Notes: a model not told the origin generated them from the letters alone. A stretch of DNA of 64,000 bases from Bilabrum cf. latius (GCA_965178125.1 OZ237766.1:620001-684000); one strand, 5' to 3'. Shown: positions 34,268-46,457, counted from the first letter of the stretch. Program-made: numbers and translations.

Positions 34268-36247
34268 ATGGCAGCATCTGGAACGACTTTGCTTAAGGCC
34301 GTAACTAGCGATGCTGGTAGCAGTGCTGTCAAAATCAGGCGAGCGCTGGTATCTGTGTTTGACAAGGCTGGCGTGGTGGATTTCGCCCGCGAGCTGAGCG
34401 GGATGGGTGTCGTGCTCCTCTCAACTGGCGGTACGAAGCGCAAGATCGCCGAAGCCGGCATCCCTGTCACGGATGTAACCGAGTACACTGGGGCCCCCGA
34501 GATCCTTGATGGCCGCGTGAAGACACTGCACCCGAAGGTGCATGGTGCTCTGCTCGCTGTCCGCGGCAATGAGAGCCACGAGAAGCAGATGAAGGAACAG
34601 GGGATCGAAGGCATCGACCTGGTTGTATGCAATTTGTACCCTTTCGCAGATGCCGTTGGCAAGGGCGGCGATTACGATACGTGCATCGAGAACATCGACA
34701 TCGGCGGGCCGTGCATGATCCGAGCGAGCGCAAAGAACCACCGGGCCGTCACCACCGTCACCTCCCCGGGACAGTACGCAGAGCTCTTGGAGCACCTGAA
34801 GGCGAACGATGGCGCGGTCGACTTCAAGATCCGCAGGCGATTCGCCGCGCGAGCCTTTGCAGTCACCGCCGCCTATGACGCCGCCATCTCCGAGTGGGCC
34901 GCGGCCCAGGTGGACGCGGCGGAGAAAGAGGAGGAGGAGCAATCCAAGGCTGGCGATGGAGCCGCTGCCGCGTCGGGCGCCGGCACCTCTTCCTCCAGCG
35001 GTAGCAGTGCGCTGTCCCTGCCCTCCACCTCGCACCGGGTCTACTCGACCGAGTTCCAGCTCAAGTACGGCTGCAACCCGCACCAGAAGCTGGCCTTCGT
35101 GGCGGCACCCGCGGGCGGCTCGCTGCCCTTCAAGGTGGTCAACGGGCGGCCGGGGTACATCAACCTCCTCGACGCCGTGAACGCCTGGGCGCTCGTGGTG
35201 GAGCTAAGGCAGGCACTGGGCAAGCCCGCCGCCACCTCATTCAAGCACGTCTCTCCCGCCGGCGCTGCCATCGCCGCCCCCCTCACCGACGTGCTGGCCC
35301 AGGCCTACGAGGCCGTGGGCAAGGAACTCACCCCCCTCGCCACTGCTTACCTTCGTGCCAGGAACGCGGACCCCATGTCCTCCTTCGGGGACTTTGTGGC
35401 CGTCTCGGAGGTCGTGGACGAGGCCACCGCCAGGATCCTCAAACCGGAAGTGTCCGACGGGATCATCGCTCCGGGGTTCGAACCCGCGGCCCTCGAGATC
35501 CTCAGCGCCAAGAAGGGCGGGAACTTCATCGTGCTGGAGGGCGACGTGGCCTCGGTCAGCAGGGGAGGGCTGGAGTACAGGGAGCTGGGCGGGGCCGTGT
35601 TTGCCCAGGAGAGGAACACCCGTGTGTTCTCCAAGGAGGACATGACGGGGGTGGGCAAAGAGGCCACGGGGGCGGGCAAAGAGGGAGGGCCTGGACCCTT
35701 GCCCGAGGGGGCCGTGGACGACCTTGTGCTTGCCTCGGTTGCCGTCAAGTACACGCAGAGCAACTCTGTGGGGTACGCCCAGGGGGGCCAGATGGTGGGC
35801 ATCGGGGCGGGGCAGCAATCCCGCGTGGATTGCGTCAAGCTGGCGGGCCGCAAGGTCAAGACGTGGTTCCTGCGGCAGCACCCCAAGGTGCTGGCCCTCC
35901 CGTTCAAGAAGGGCACCAAGCGGCAGGACCGCGTCAACGCACGGGTGCGGTACATCGAGGGCGACTTCACGCCCGCCGAGTACGAGCAGTGGAAGGCCAT
36001 GTTCGACTCGGAGCCGGAACCCCTGACGGACGCCGAGCGGGCCGAGTTCGTCAAGACGCTGGACGGCGTGACCCTGGCGTCGGACGCCTTCTTCCCGTTC
36101 CGGGACTCGATCGACATTGCCGCGCAGCTGGGCGTCAAGTTTGTGGCACAGCCGGGCGGGTCCAGGGCGGACGCGGACGTGGTTAAGACCGCGGAGGAGT
36201 ACGGCATGAGGATGGTCTTCCACGGGGTGAGGGCCTTCCACCACTGA
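34268..36247 (+). CDS. ATIC: bifunctional AICAR transformylase / IMP cyclohydrolase
   Basis: A single open frame of 659 aa from ATG 34268 to TGA 36245-36247, without TAG. The N-terminal cyclohydrolase (MGS-like) domain covers about 20-200: ALVSVFDKAGVVDFA, LLSTGGTKRKI, GRVKTLHPKVHGALL, VVCNLYPF, NIDIGGPCMIRASAKNH. The C-terminal transformylase domain (about 255-659) has LKYGCNPHQK, the catalytic Lys-His pair in SFKHVSPAGAA (K326, H327), NADPMSSFGDF and YTQSNSV. The enzyme does the last two steps of de novo purine synthesis, formylating AICAR with 10-formyl-THF and closing the ring to IMP in the cytosol. It is longer than typical ATIC (about 590 aa) because of an acidic Ala/Ser insert at the domain junction (about 217-255) and a Gly-rich insert near 457-480. 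Confidence 0.97.
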   Translation: MAASGTTLLKAVTSDAGSSAVKIRRALVSVFDKAGVVDFARELSGMGVVLLSTGGTKRKIAEAGIPVTDVTEYTGAPEILDGRVKTLHPKVHGALLAVRGNESHEKQMKEQGIEGIDLVVCNLYPFADAVGKGGDYDTCIENIDIGGPCMIRASAKNHRAVTTVTSPGQYAELLEHLKANDGAVDFKIRRRFAARAFAVTAAYDAAISEWAAAQVDAAEKEEEEQSKAGDGAAAASGAGTSSSSGSSALSLPSTSHRVYSTEFQLKYGCNPHQKLAFVAAPAGGSLPFKVVNGRPGYINLLDAVNAWALVVELRQALGKPAATSFKHVSPAGAAIAAPLTDVLAQAYEAVGKELTPLATAYLRARNADPMSSFGDFVAVSEVVDEATARILKPEVSDGIIAPGFEPAALEILSAKKGGNFIVLEGDVASVSRGGLEYRELGGAVFAQERNTRVFSKEDMTGVGKEATGAGKEGGPGPLPEGAVDDLVLASVAVKYTQSNSVGYAQGGQMVGIGAGQQSRVDCVKLAGRKVKTWFLRQHPKVLALPFKKGTKRQDRVNARVRYIEGDFTPAEYEQWKAMFDSEPEPLTDAERAEFVKTLDGVTLASDAFFPFRDSIDIAAQLGVKFVAQPGGSRADADVVKTAEEYGMRMVFHGVRAFHH

Positions 36248-36713
36248 GGATGGTGCCGGTGCTTGTGCGGGTGCTGCTACAGTCCATGATGGTGGATTGC
36301 GGCGAGTGTGTGCATAGGGAGAAGGGGCTGCGTGAATAAGGTGCGTACGTGCGTGAGTGTAAAGAGTTTGGAGAGGGAGGGGTGGGGCGGGCGTGTTGGC
36401 TCCTACCTTGGTTGGCATGTGTTGCTTGCCATTTGGGGTGGTCGCGAGGGTGTCGGCGCCAGGAGCGCGGGCCGTCGTGGGACGAGCCGGCTCGCGCGAT
36501 TATTCCTTGTTGATCTTTAAACAGAGGTCACTTTGCATTGCAACGGCCTGAACCACGGGTTGTCCTGCAACAATCGGCACTTGTCTTCCGCCCCCCTCAT
36601 CTTCATCATCATCATGGATCACTCGGCGAATATATCACCCGTGGATCCTGCACCGCTCGACACAAAGGCCGTTGGACCAGATCATTTCCCCTATTTGTAT
36701 TCTTAAGCGAGGT
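36248..36713. other. spacer between ATIC and TMEM53-like gene
   Basis: 466 bp with no clear gene. An ATG at 36614 opens a short frame (MDHSANISPVD) that stops at TAA near 36704; it could be an upstream exon of the next gene, but I find no splice pair that proves it. Confidence 0.4.
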
Positions 36714-38183
36714 ATGGATGAACGTAAGCTTGGTTGTGCTACCCTAATGTGGCCGAAGGCAGCTGTTGGGGCAAGCGACAGCGGGGAGCAATCAGTTGCA
36801 GCGCTTAAAGCAGATCGGGATAAACCCGTGGTTGTACTGTTTGGATGGGTGGGTTGCGATGATAAGCACTTAAAGAAGTATGCAAAAGTTGTAGTGGAAT
36901 CTGTGGGGTACCCAACGGTGCGATCAGTGGTGCCCTCGAGCGTCGTGATGCTGCTGAATCTTGACGGCATCCGCCAGCAGGTGCTGGAGGTTCTACTCGC
37001 GACAAGCTAGAGCTTCCCGGGTCGGGCCATAGTCATGTACTGCTTTTCGAACGGGGGCTTCCTCCCATTTTTGCACTGCTGCCGACTGATGCGGGATGCT
37101 AGGACCGCTGCCCGGGTTGCATCAGAGGCCGTGGAACGCAAGAAGCTGACAAGCGGAAGTGGGAGCAAAAGCCCCCGCACCGGATGGGCAAAGCATGCAT
37201 CTCCCCGTGGTCCAGCCACGGCGCCGAATACGTTCGCCCCTGTGCTTCCGTCCCATTTCAAACGATGGGCCGACGTGGCGGCGGTATCGAAATTGCGGCT
37301 CGCCGGCGCCGCATTTGATTCGTGCCCGGCCCTCATGACGGCGGAATCGGGAGCACGAGCAGCCAGTGGCTCCATTCGGAGCCCGTGGCAGCGCAGCGCC
37401 GTGTATTGGGGCATGAGCTGCGTCATCCGGACTTGGATGGGATGCGGCGCGATGGGCTGCACAGCGCGGGGTGGATTCCCTGACCGATTCTGGGAGCAGG
37501 TGCGGAGGGTCCTGGCCGGGAGAGAGATGAAAGGTGTGACGAGTGGGCCGGGGGCCTACGGGTGGGCCGCGGGGCGGCGCCCGGGTGGGTCGGCGGGCGC
37601 GGCGGCTGGTGGTGCGGCCGGCCTGGGCATCATGGGGAGCAAGCGGCTGTCGGGGCGGGAGGTGTCGCGGCAGAGCAGGGAGCTATCGGAGGCGGAGCAA
37701 GTGCTAGGGGGTAACCGATCGGGGAGGCCTGGGGGCGCCGCGCGTCCACCTCGCGGGGGATAGGTTCCGCAGCCCGACCTCCTCGCCCCCCCGCTTGACG
37801 GCCCTGCCGACGACCCGGGGGTGCTTCTGGCCCCGGCTCTCTTCGTGTACTCCAAATCGGACCTTCTGACGGATTTCAGTGCGCTGGATGCAGCCGTCAG
37901 GGAGCGAGAGGGGGTCGGGATGGGAGATCGTGTGACGAGTGAGGGGCAGGGGAGCACCGGTGCAGCAGGCTCAGGGGCAGTACCGACTGATGCTTCTGTT
38001 GCTGCTCTTGTGGACCCGTTGCCCACGACAAGCGTCGTGTTTGATGACTCGCCGCACGTGGCTCACATGCGGACGTCTGAGAAGCTGTACGTCACTGCCC
38101 TCCGTCGCTTCCTGTCATCGAGGGAGGTGATGGAGAGGAGCAAAAGGGTTGCTGTGGAGGAGCTCGAGGAGGAGGAGGAGGAC

Positions 38184-38214
<31 letters not shown>

Positions 38215-38417
38215 ATGGGGAGGGGAGTGGATCGGATGGCATGTATTTCGATGACGGGAGGGAGGCACTGCCAGGGGCGGGTGGTGCAGGCGGAGATGTG
38301 CATGACTCGGAGGAGAGCGGGGGAGGGGAGACCGACGGCGCTGGGGGGGATATGCGGTAGAGGAAGGGGCGACAAGGGGGCAGCACGAGGGCCAGGGGCC
38401 AAGGGGCTAAGCTGTGA
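36714..38417 (+). CDS. TMEM53 / DUF829 alpha/beta-hydrolase-like protein
   Basis: The 567-aa frame runs from ATG 36714 to TGA 38415-38417 with TAGs at 37008, 37761 and 38358 read as Gln. TMEM53/DUF829 landmarks appear in order: VVVLFGWVGCDDKHLKKYAK (about 42-61), the nucleophile-elbow-like strand IVMYCFSNGG (about 105-115), AAFDSCPA (about 198-205), ALFVYSKSDLLTDF (about 376-389) and FDDSPHVAHMRTSEKLY (about 443-459). Members are nuclear-envelope or related membrane proteins of unclear biochemistry. Two of the TAGs lie between consecutive landmarks, so the family fold needs readthrough. A long Gly-rich insert (about 260-355) and an acidic tail are lineage-specific. The stop codon is the TGA inside GTGACGAGTG. 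The start could lie upstream at 36614 if a 5' intron exists. Confidence 0.85.
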
Positions 38418-38518
38418 CGAGTGTAAATGCTGCAGCAAGCATGTTGTGTGTTTGCACTGCGGTGCACTGTATTGCATTGCATGATTGAACCATCTAAACC
38501 ATGCCACACCGACTCTGC

Positions 38519-41332
38519 TCAGGTCCTCTTAAACGCCTCGTTCAGCGCCTGCATGGCCTTCCCCGCGATGGCACCATCCTTGACCCTGAACATGAACGAC
38601 TTCACCTGGGTCTCCTCCCCCTCCTGCACTGCCAGGGACAGGCTCACGACCTCGCTGGTCTTACCGGGCTTCTTCCCGGGCCTGCTGGTGTGGGTCGGGG
38701 CCAGGCCGGGCACAAGGGCGCCATTGACCATCACCTTCTCGCGGTTCTGTAGCTGTACCACGAACAGGACGCGCGACCTTTCCTTGCCCCCTCCCAGCGC
38801 GGCGGGCACTTTGGTCACCCTCAGCGCCCCTTTGCCCATGCTCTGCATGGCCCCGTCCTCCATCCTGTAGCACACGCTGCGCACGTCCAGCTCCTCGGTC
38901 TCTCCATCCAGTAGGGGGGCTCGCTCTATCTCCTCCTCCCCCTCTAACTACACCTCCTCGCCATCGCCTTTCTTCTTCTGCTCGCCTCCAGGGCCAGAGC
39001 CACTAGACCCAGAGGTGGAGAAGGACACGACGCCGCCGAAACCGCCGCTGCTGTCTCCCGCCCCACTTTCGCCACCCTGGCCCGAGGACCCCGCCGAGCT
39101 GTCCGCGAACACCAGGCCGCCAGCAGCCGCCGCACTGCTGGAGCCACCGAACCCATCCGCGCCGCCATCACCACCGCCACCGCTGCTCGCAGCGCCGAAA
39201 CCGTCACCGCCCCCGGTGCCCCAGGGATCCGAAGCAGCGCCCTCGCCCCCCCCGGTGCCAGAGGATCCGGAGCCAGAACCCCACGGGTCGGCTGTGTCGT
39301 CACCCCCGGCAGCAGATGCGGGAGCAGGCGCGCCCCAGGGGTCGTCCACTGGTGCTGGGGCCGGGGCCGGGGCTGGGGCTGGGGCAGCAACGGGTGCTGG
39401 CGCTGGTGCAGGTGCTCCAATGTCCCAGGGGTCCTTGGGTTCATCCCCCCCCTGGGCGGGGGCAGGGGCGGGTGCACCCCAGGGGTCGGCGGGGGCGTCT
39501 GCCCCTGTGTCACCATCCTGTGCGCTTACTCCCCATGGATCCTAGGCGGAATTGCCACTTTGGCCACCAGCCTCTGCCTGTGATGCAGTGGGATTGGTAT
39601 CCCCCCAATCAGCGGACCCCGCCCCCGCCCCCTCGCCCTCGCCCGCAGCCGACTTAGTCTCTGACTCAGCGGCAGCACCTGCACTCCCCCAAACATCTCC
39701 GAACGCATCCTGGGCTGAAGGCGCCGAGGAAGAGCTCTCTGCACCACCATGCGATGCATCCGTACCAAACCCAGCGAACGCATCGGCACCTGCACTGGCA
39801 CCTGCACCATCAGATGGTTCCGATGCAGCAGGGGCAGGGGCAGGTGCTGGGGCAGCGGCCGCAGCAGATCCAAACCCGAAATCATCATTGCCCTCCTTCT
39901 TGCCCGACTGGGCCTGCCCCCACAGATCACCATCGGCGGTGCCAGCCTGCTGCTCATTCGTCTCCTGCCCATTCGTCACCTTCCCCTTGTCGTCTTCCTC
40001 CTCCTCCTCCCCACCATGACTCGTACCAGTTGGCTTGGCCTCTGCACCACCGTGCGATGCATCTGAGCCAGTTGCTGCACCCGCGAACGAGGCTCCCCAA
40101 TCGTCGCTTGTTCCCTGTGATTCACTTGTTCCCTGGACATCCGCCCCTCCCGTGGTGCCATCGGCGGAACCCTCCTTCCCGAACTCAACGGATAGCCCTC
40201 CACTGTTCCCCGCGTTCAGGCCACCTTGCTGCTTCATTTCCTGCTGCTCCTTTGCTTTGGCCTTGGCTCCCTCTCCCTCGATCACGTCCGCCCACGCGCT
40301 CTGGGCACTGGCCTGGGGATCTTGAGCGGAAGATGACGCACCTGCGTGCGATGCACTCCCCGCCCCCACGCTAACTCCCCCCCCGAGGATCCCATCGGCA
40401 TACCTCAGGTACTTGATCATTTGGGGCCTCCAGTCCGCCGACAGGTCGCCCCCGCCCGCCCGCCGCACCACCCACTGCACCAACGCCCGATTCAGGGCCT
40501 CCACCTCCGCGCGCTGCTGGTCAGTCACCCGGCGCGGGGGCAGGGGGCTCGATGACGAGTGTGACGAGTGCGATGCACGGCGGACGCCTGGCGTTGCCAG
40601 TCGCCGGCTGGCCCCTGCCCTCTGGCCGGAAAACACGAACCTGCCGTCATTTCTGGCTCCAGATCCCCCGCTGGTGTTGCTCCCTGGCGTGTGTGCGTCG
40701 AAAGAAGAATCGGCTCCGAGCCGGTCTTCACCCTGGCCCTGCGCGGCGGTGTGGTCCAGCACGGCCGACCGGTCCAGGCCCCGGAGCTGCGCGGCGGCGT
40801 CACCACCTGCATAGCGGGCTGCTCCGGCGCCGCTGGACGATGAAGCTGACGATGATACAGCAGTGGCAGCAGCAGCGTTCGAAGAAGACGATGATGTCGC
40901 GGCTGCCAGCCCGGCGAGGGCGGCGGCGCCCGTGGGGTACGGCGTGTGCCCGGCATCGGCGGCAACTGGGGCGCCATTATCATCGTCGCCAGTAAAACTA
41001 GCGTCAATATGCAGTTTGCCGGAACCATCGTTTCCGGAATTCCAGTCAAAGCCTCCAGAATGGCTAGACTTGGCGGGGACAGATTCAACCGCGCCGAAAG
41101 CAACCCTGGGCTTGCTGCCGCCCGCTGCTCCGAGAGAGGACGTACTGCTAGCCGCAACGGATGACTGCACGGCACCTTTGTTTTTCCTCCTGAAGATCCG
41201 GCGCGGCTTGCGCCGCTCTCCCGATACCATCCCAACCTTGTGGCCGCCTCTCGTGTCCTCCGAGTCTTCCATCATGATGGTGCCATCATCGCGCTTCTCC
41301 AATCTGCCACCTCTACGCTTAGAGCCTAGCAT
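38519..41332 (-). CDS. NUP50-like nucleoporin with Ran-binding domain
   Basis: A 937-aa intronless frame from ATG 41332 to TGA 38519, with TAGs at 39542 and 38948 read as Gln. Near residue 284 is the NUP50-type segment EALNRALVQWVVRR...MIKYLRYAD. The C-terminal ~125 residues form a Ran-binding (RanBP1-like) domain: VRSVCYRMEDGAMQSMGKG, GKERSRVLFVVQLQNREKV, VKSFMFRVKDGAIAGKAM. Between them is a long low-complexity region with repeated DPWG, DDWG and ASHGG units, perhaps taking the place of FG repeats. The N-terminus is basic (RRKPRRIFRRKNK), as for an importin-binding segment. NUP50/Nup2 proteins sit at the nuclear basket and help import-complex disassembly with Ran and importins. The second TAG sits just before the Ran-binding domain, so that domain needs readthrough. 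Confidence 0.85.
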
Positions 41333-41667
41333 TATATAGTGGTATCACAATGGCTATATCTTCCGCGCTAAGTAGGCTAGTGTTTTGCCGAATTTGCGCT
41401 ATAACAGCACCTTGGGTTCGGGCGGCTCGCAATCGTCACATCTCGGGACACCATGCTTACTTTCCCGCGACCTTTGCAAGTGCCTTCAGTGCCCCAGTCC
41501 GACCGTAGCCATCCGCTGTTCCTCCACCCGACACCGAGAAGAGCGAAACCAAAGTGGGAACGCACACGGACACGATGGCCGTCCATCCATCCATCCATCC
41601 ATCCATACATACATCACGACATGCTGCTTAGACCTAGACCGGCGCTACCACGCCCATGACACACTCG
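41333..41667. other. spacer with CCAT microsatellite
   Basis: A 335-bp spacer between the NUP50-like start and the 3' end of the first array gene. It carries a (CCAT)n/(ACAT)n microsatellite at 41582-41614. No gene seen. Confidence 0.7.
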
Positions 41668-43038
41668 TCACACCTCTGGCAGATCCTCGCACAGCATCAG
41701 AGGATCCTCTCGGATCTCCCCCAGCACACCCAACGCATCCCCCACAGCCACCTCCCAGCAGCCCCTCCCACCGCCATCCCGCCGCTTCAGGTACCAGTCC
41801 GCATCCCGCACGCCGTGCGCCAGTGCCAGCACGCACTCCCCATGGCCTCCAGCACACGCAGCTGTCAGCGCGTTCCAGCCCGCCCCATCCACTGCCTCGT
41901 GCCCCCCCGCCAGCCTGCCCAGCCTCAGCCGCTTGCCCAGCTCCATGGGCCTGCCCTCGCTGGCCATCTGCATCACCAAGCCAGCGTCCCTGTGCGCGTC
42001 ATGGGCGTGTCTCCAGTGCAGCATGTGTCTCATCCTGCGCCTGAACGGGTTGTAGTACTGCACGCCCCTGAGCTCTCGAGGGTCCGAATCCCGGAAGAGC
42101 GCCTCGAGCAGCTTGGGCGGGTCATAGCCGTGCTTTCGGATCGCCTCAATCAGAACCGCCACGGATGATAAGGGTCTGTAGTGTCTTCTTGCCATCATTT
42201 CCTGCACCCACTGCAATGTAGATATCATGTAGTCTGTTGGGTATAGTCCCTCCTCTCGCTTCAACCCAGAGTGGAGGATGGCAGCCATCTGCAGAGGAGT
42301 ACCGTATACATTCCAATGCTCGGGCCATGCCCGTAGGGAAGCGCTCAATGATGTAACGATCAAGCTCCCATCCATGAAACCATCCTGCGATGGCAGATCA
42401 ACTCATGACAACACAGTATAGCTGTCTTCGCGCCACACAAATCCATCAATTTCGACTGGCGGCGCGCCTCGTACACTACAAAGCCAAGCTTACGTGGACA
42501 TGGAGACGATATTTCCTCTTCATGAATAGATACAGCTCAAGGGTTCGCAAAAGATACCGGCTGCGCATAGTGTGGTTCGAGTACGCATTGCTGCGTTCAT
42601 CAGACCTCTCGGCCTTGCAGTCAGTGGTTGCATCTCCATCCGCTCGAGCCTGGACCTTTGCCTGGTGCTTCCTAGATTCTACGAGGTGCTACGAATTCAA
42701 GGCGAGCTCGTGCATGGCTTTCGGACAGGTGTTGCCGAGACGGTACTGGATCAGCTCCCTGTCGACATACTCCCTATTCTGCGGCAAAGCTCCTGATTTT
42801 GTACGTCATCAACTGTGTGTGACAGTTGTAGTCTATGCCACTGCACTGGATGGAATCCCACATGTAAACTCACAGTGTCCGCCACAATCAGGCGTGAAAT
42901 AGGTCGTGAGCAATCTGCAACTGCGTCGGAGCATGCTTCCAGACGTAGTCTAGTGCAGTCTCGACCGCTGGATCGAAGCAGAGCCTGCACAGTAGTATAC
43001 AGTATCTCCTGGACGGTCCTATCTGACGAGTAATCCAT
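41668..43038 (-). CDS. ankyrin-like protein, array copy 1, three exons
   Basis: Exons are 43038-42874, 42778-42494 and 42384-41668, with introns of 95 and 109 bp (donors GTGAGT and GTAAGC, acceptors CCGCAG and TCGCAG), all phase 0. The product is 388 aa. TAG at 42689-42691 in exon 2 is read as Gln (LNSQHLVES). Exons 1-2 are helical and charged. Exon 3 has LRAWPEHWNVYGTPLQMAAIL and an ankyrin-type repeat (GWNALTAACAGGHGECVLAL), then a degenerate one. Ankyrin repeats bind proteins; the partner is unknown. The stop is the TGA inside GTGTGACGAGTG. The start is the first ATG of the exon (MDYSSDRT) and faces the divergent signal-peptide start at 43176. Confidence 0.78.
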
Positions 43039-43175
43039 GGTTCTGGTGACGATTCCAGACGAACCCACTTGCGACCAGGTACGATGAAGCGACCGCCACT
43101 AGGCCTTGTGGGCCGCACAGCAGAATCTTGTCACTTTCAGAGTTCGATTGAAGCCTCCAGGAGTCGCCAGTGATC

Positions 43176-43304
43176 ATGATGGTAACGGTATGCCTTCTTG
43201 GCCTACTCGCGTGTTGCCTAGCCAATGGCGCAGCAAAGCAAGCCCCCTCCGCCGAAACAGGCACGACCTGCTGTTTGGACCTAGACCGGCGCTACCATGC
43301 CCAT
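43176..43304 (+). pseudogene. truncated 5' end of secreted-protein gene, array spacer 1/2
   Basis: ATGATGGTAACGG opens the same signal-peptide sequence as the gene at 54648 (MMVTVCLLGLLACCL), but the copy breaks off after ~30 codons at the unit junction. Here a 1-bp difference after the signal peptide also shifts the frame (ANGAAKQAPSAE). Confidence 0.75.
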
Positions 43305-43314
43305 GACACACTCG

Positions 43315-44673
43315 TCACACCTCTGGCAGGTCCTCGCACAGCATCAGAGGATCCTCTCGGATCTCCCCCAGCACACCCACCGCACCCCCCACAGCCACCT
43401 CCCAGCAGCCCCTCCCGCCGCCATCCCGCCGCTTCAGGTACCAGTCCGCATCCCGCACGCCATGCGCCAGTGCCAGCACGCACTCCCCATGGCCTCCAGC
43501 ACATGCAGCTGTCAGCGCGTTCCAGCCCGCCCCATCCACTGCCTCGTGCCCCCCCGCCAGCCTGCCCAGCCTCAGCCGCTTGCCCAGCTCCATGGGCCTG
43601 CCCTCGCTGGCCATCTGCATCACCAAGCCCGCGTCCCTGTGCGCGTCATGGGCGTGTCTCCAGTGCAGCATGTGTCTCATCCTGCGCCTGAACGGGTTGT
43701 AGTACTGCACGCCCCTGAGCTCTCGCGGGTCCGAATCCCGGAAGAGCGCCTCGAGCAGCCTGGGCGGGTCATAGCCGTGCTTTCGGATCGCCTCGATCAG
43801 AACCGCCACGGATGATAAGGGTCTGTAGTGTCTTCTTGCCATCATTTTCTGCACCCACTGCAATGTAGATATCATGAACTCTGTTGGGCACAGTCCCTCC
43901 TCTCGCTTCAACCCAGAGTGGAGGATGGCAGCCATCTGCAGAGGAGTACCGTATACATTCCAATGCTCGGGCCATGCCCGTAGGGAAGCGCGAATTGCTA
44001 TTGAGATCAAACGCGAATCTATGAAACCATCCTGCGATGGCAGATCAATTCATGACAACACAGTATAGCTGTCTTCGCGCCACACAAATCCATCAATTTC
44101 GACTGGCGGCGCGCCTCGTACACTACAGAGCCAAGCTTACATGGACATGGAGACGATATTTCCTCTTCATGAACAGATGCAGCTCAAGGGTTCGCAAAAG
44201 ATACCGGCTGCGCATAGTGTGGTTCGAGTACGCATTGCTGCGTTCATCAGACCTTTCGGCCTTGCAGTCAGTGGTTGCATCTCCATCCGCTCGAGCCTGG
44301 ACCTTTGCCTGGTGCTTCCTAGATTCTACGAGGTGCTACGAATTCAAGGCGAGCTCGTGCATGGCTTTCGGACAGGTGTTGCCGAGACGGTACTGGATCA
44401 GCTCCCTGTCGACATACTCCCGATTCTGCGGCAGAGCTCCTGATTTTGTACGTCATCAAATTGTATCCTATGCCACTGCACTGGAAAAAATCCCACATGT
44501 AAACTCACAGTGTCCGCCACAATCAGGCGTGAAATAGGTCGTGAGCAAACTGCAACTGCGTCGGAGCATGCTTCCAGACGTAGTCTAGCGCAGTCTCGAC
44601 CGCTGGATCGAAGCAGAGCCTGCACAGTAGTATACAGTATCTCCTGGACGGTCCTATCTGACGAGTAATCCAT
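43315..44673 (-). CDS. ankyrin-like protein, array copy 2
   Basis: Exons 44673-44509, 44425-44141 and 44031-43315; 388 aa with the same single TAG in exon 2. Exon 3 begins with the alternative sequence DGFIDSRLISIAIRASLR in place of DGFMDGSLIVTSLSASLR in copy 1, a divergent block also found in copies 4, 5 and 7. Intron 1 is 12 bp shorter than in copy 1. Confidence 0.78.
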
Positions 44674-44810
44674 GGTTCTGGTAATGATTCCAGACGAACC
44701 CACTTGCGACCAGGTACGATGAAGCGACCGCCACTAGGCCTTGTGGGCCGCACAGCAGAATCTTGTCATCTTCAGGGTTCGATTGAAGCCTCCAGGAGTC
44801 GGCAGTCATC

Positions 44811-44940
44811 ATGATGGTAACGGTATGCCTTCTTGGCCTACTCGCGTGTTGCCTAGCCAATGGCGCAGCAAAGCAAGCCCCCTCCGCCGAAACAGGCACG
44901 ACCTGCTGTTTGGACCTAGACCGGCGCTACCATGCCCATG
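44811..44940 (+). pseudogene. truncated 5' end of secreted-protein gene, array spacer 2/3
   Basis: Same truncated signal-peptide start as at 43176, with the same frame-shifting variant. Confidence 0.75.
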
Positions 44941-44949
44941 ACACACTCG

Positions 44950-46320
44950 TCACGCCTCTGGCAGGTCCTCGCACAGCATCAGAGGATCCTCTCGGATCTC
45001 CCCCAGCACACCCACCGCACCCCCCACAGCCACCTCCCAGCAGCCCCTCCCGCCGCCATCCCGCCGCTTCAGGTACCAGTCCGCATCCCGCACGCCGTGC
45101 GCCAGTGCCAGCACGCACTCCCCATGGCCTCCAGCACATGCAGCTGTCAGCGCGTTCCAGCCCGCCCCATCCACGGATTCGTGCCCCCCAGCCAGCCTGC
45201 CCAGCCTCAGCCGCTTGCCCAGCTCCATGGGCCTGCCCTCGCTGGCCATCTGCATCACCAAGCTCGCGTCCCTGTGCGCGTCATGGGCGTGTCTCCAGTG
45301 CAGCATGTGTCTCATCCTGCGCCTGAACGGGTTGTAGTACTGCACGCCCCTGAGCTCACGCGGGTCCGAATCCCGGAAGAGCGCCTCGAGCAGCTTGGGC
45401 GGATCATAGCCGTGCTTTCGGGTCGCCTCAATCAGAACCGCCACGGATGATAGGGGTCTGTAGTGTTCTCTTGCCATCAATTCCTGCACCCACTGCAATG
45501 TACTTATCATGTACTCTGTTGGGCACAGTCCCTCCTCTCGCTTCAACCCAGAGTGGAGGATGGCAGCCATCTGCAGAGGAGTACCGTATACATTCCAATG
45601 CTCGGGCCATGCCCGTAAGGAAGCGCTCAATGATGTAACGATCAAGCTCCCATCCATGAAACCATCCTGCGATCGCAGATCAACTCATGACAACACAGTA
45701 TAGCCGTCTTCGCGCCACACAAATGCATTAATTTCGACTGCTTGCGCGACTCGTACACTACAGAGCCAAGCTTACATGGACATGGAGACGATATTTCCTC
45801 TTCATGAATAGATACAGCTCAAGGGTTCGCAAAAGATACCGGCTGCGCATAGTGTGGTTCGAGTACGCATTGTTGCGTTCATCGGACCTTTCGGCCTTGC
45901 AGTCAGTGGTTGTATCTCCATCCGCTCGAGCCTGGACGTTTGCCTGGTGCTTCCTAGATTCTACGAGGTGCTACGAATTCAAGGCGAGCTCGTGCATGGC
46001 CTTCGGACAGGTGTTGCCGAGACGGTACTGGATCAGCTCCCTGTCGACATACTCCCTATTCTGCGGCAGAGCTCCTGATTTTGTACGTCATCAACTGTGT
46101 GTGACAGTTGTAGTCTATGCCACTGCACTAGATAGATTCCTACCTGTAAACTCACAGTGTCCGCCACAATCAGGCGTGAAATAGGTCGTGAGCAAACTGC
46201 AACTGCGTCGGAGCATGCTTCCAGACGTAGTCTAGCGCAGTCTCGACCGCTGGATCGAAGCAGAGCCTAGACAGTAGTATACAGTATCTCCTGGTCGGTC
46301 CTATCTGACGAGTAATCCAT
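44950..46320 (-). CDS. ankyrin-like protein, array copy 3
   Basis: Exons 46320-46156, 46060-45776 and 45666-44950; 388 aa. It has the MDGSLIV-type exon 3 start, the long intron 1 and diagnostic changes MAREHYRPL and EATRKHGYD shared with copy 8. Its stop context is GCGTGACGAGTG, again TGA within the motif. Confidence 0.78.
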
Positions 46321-46457
46321 GGTTCTGGTGACAATTCCAGACGAACCCACTTGCGACCAGGTACGATGAAGCGACCGCCACTAGGCCTTGTGGGCCGCAC
46401 AGCAGAATCTAGTCACTTTCAGGGTTCGATTGAAGCCTCCAGGAGTCGGAAGTCATC

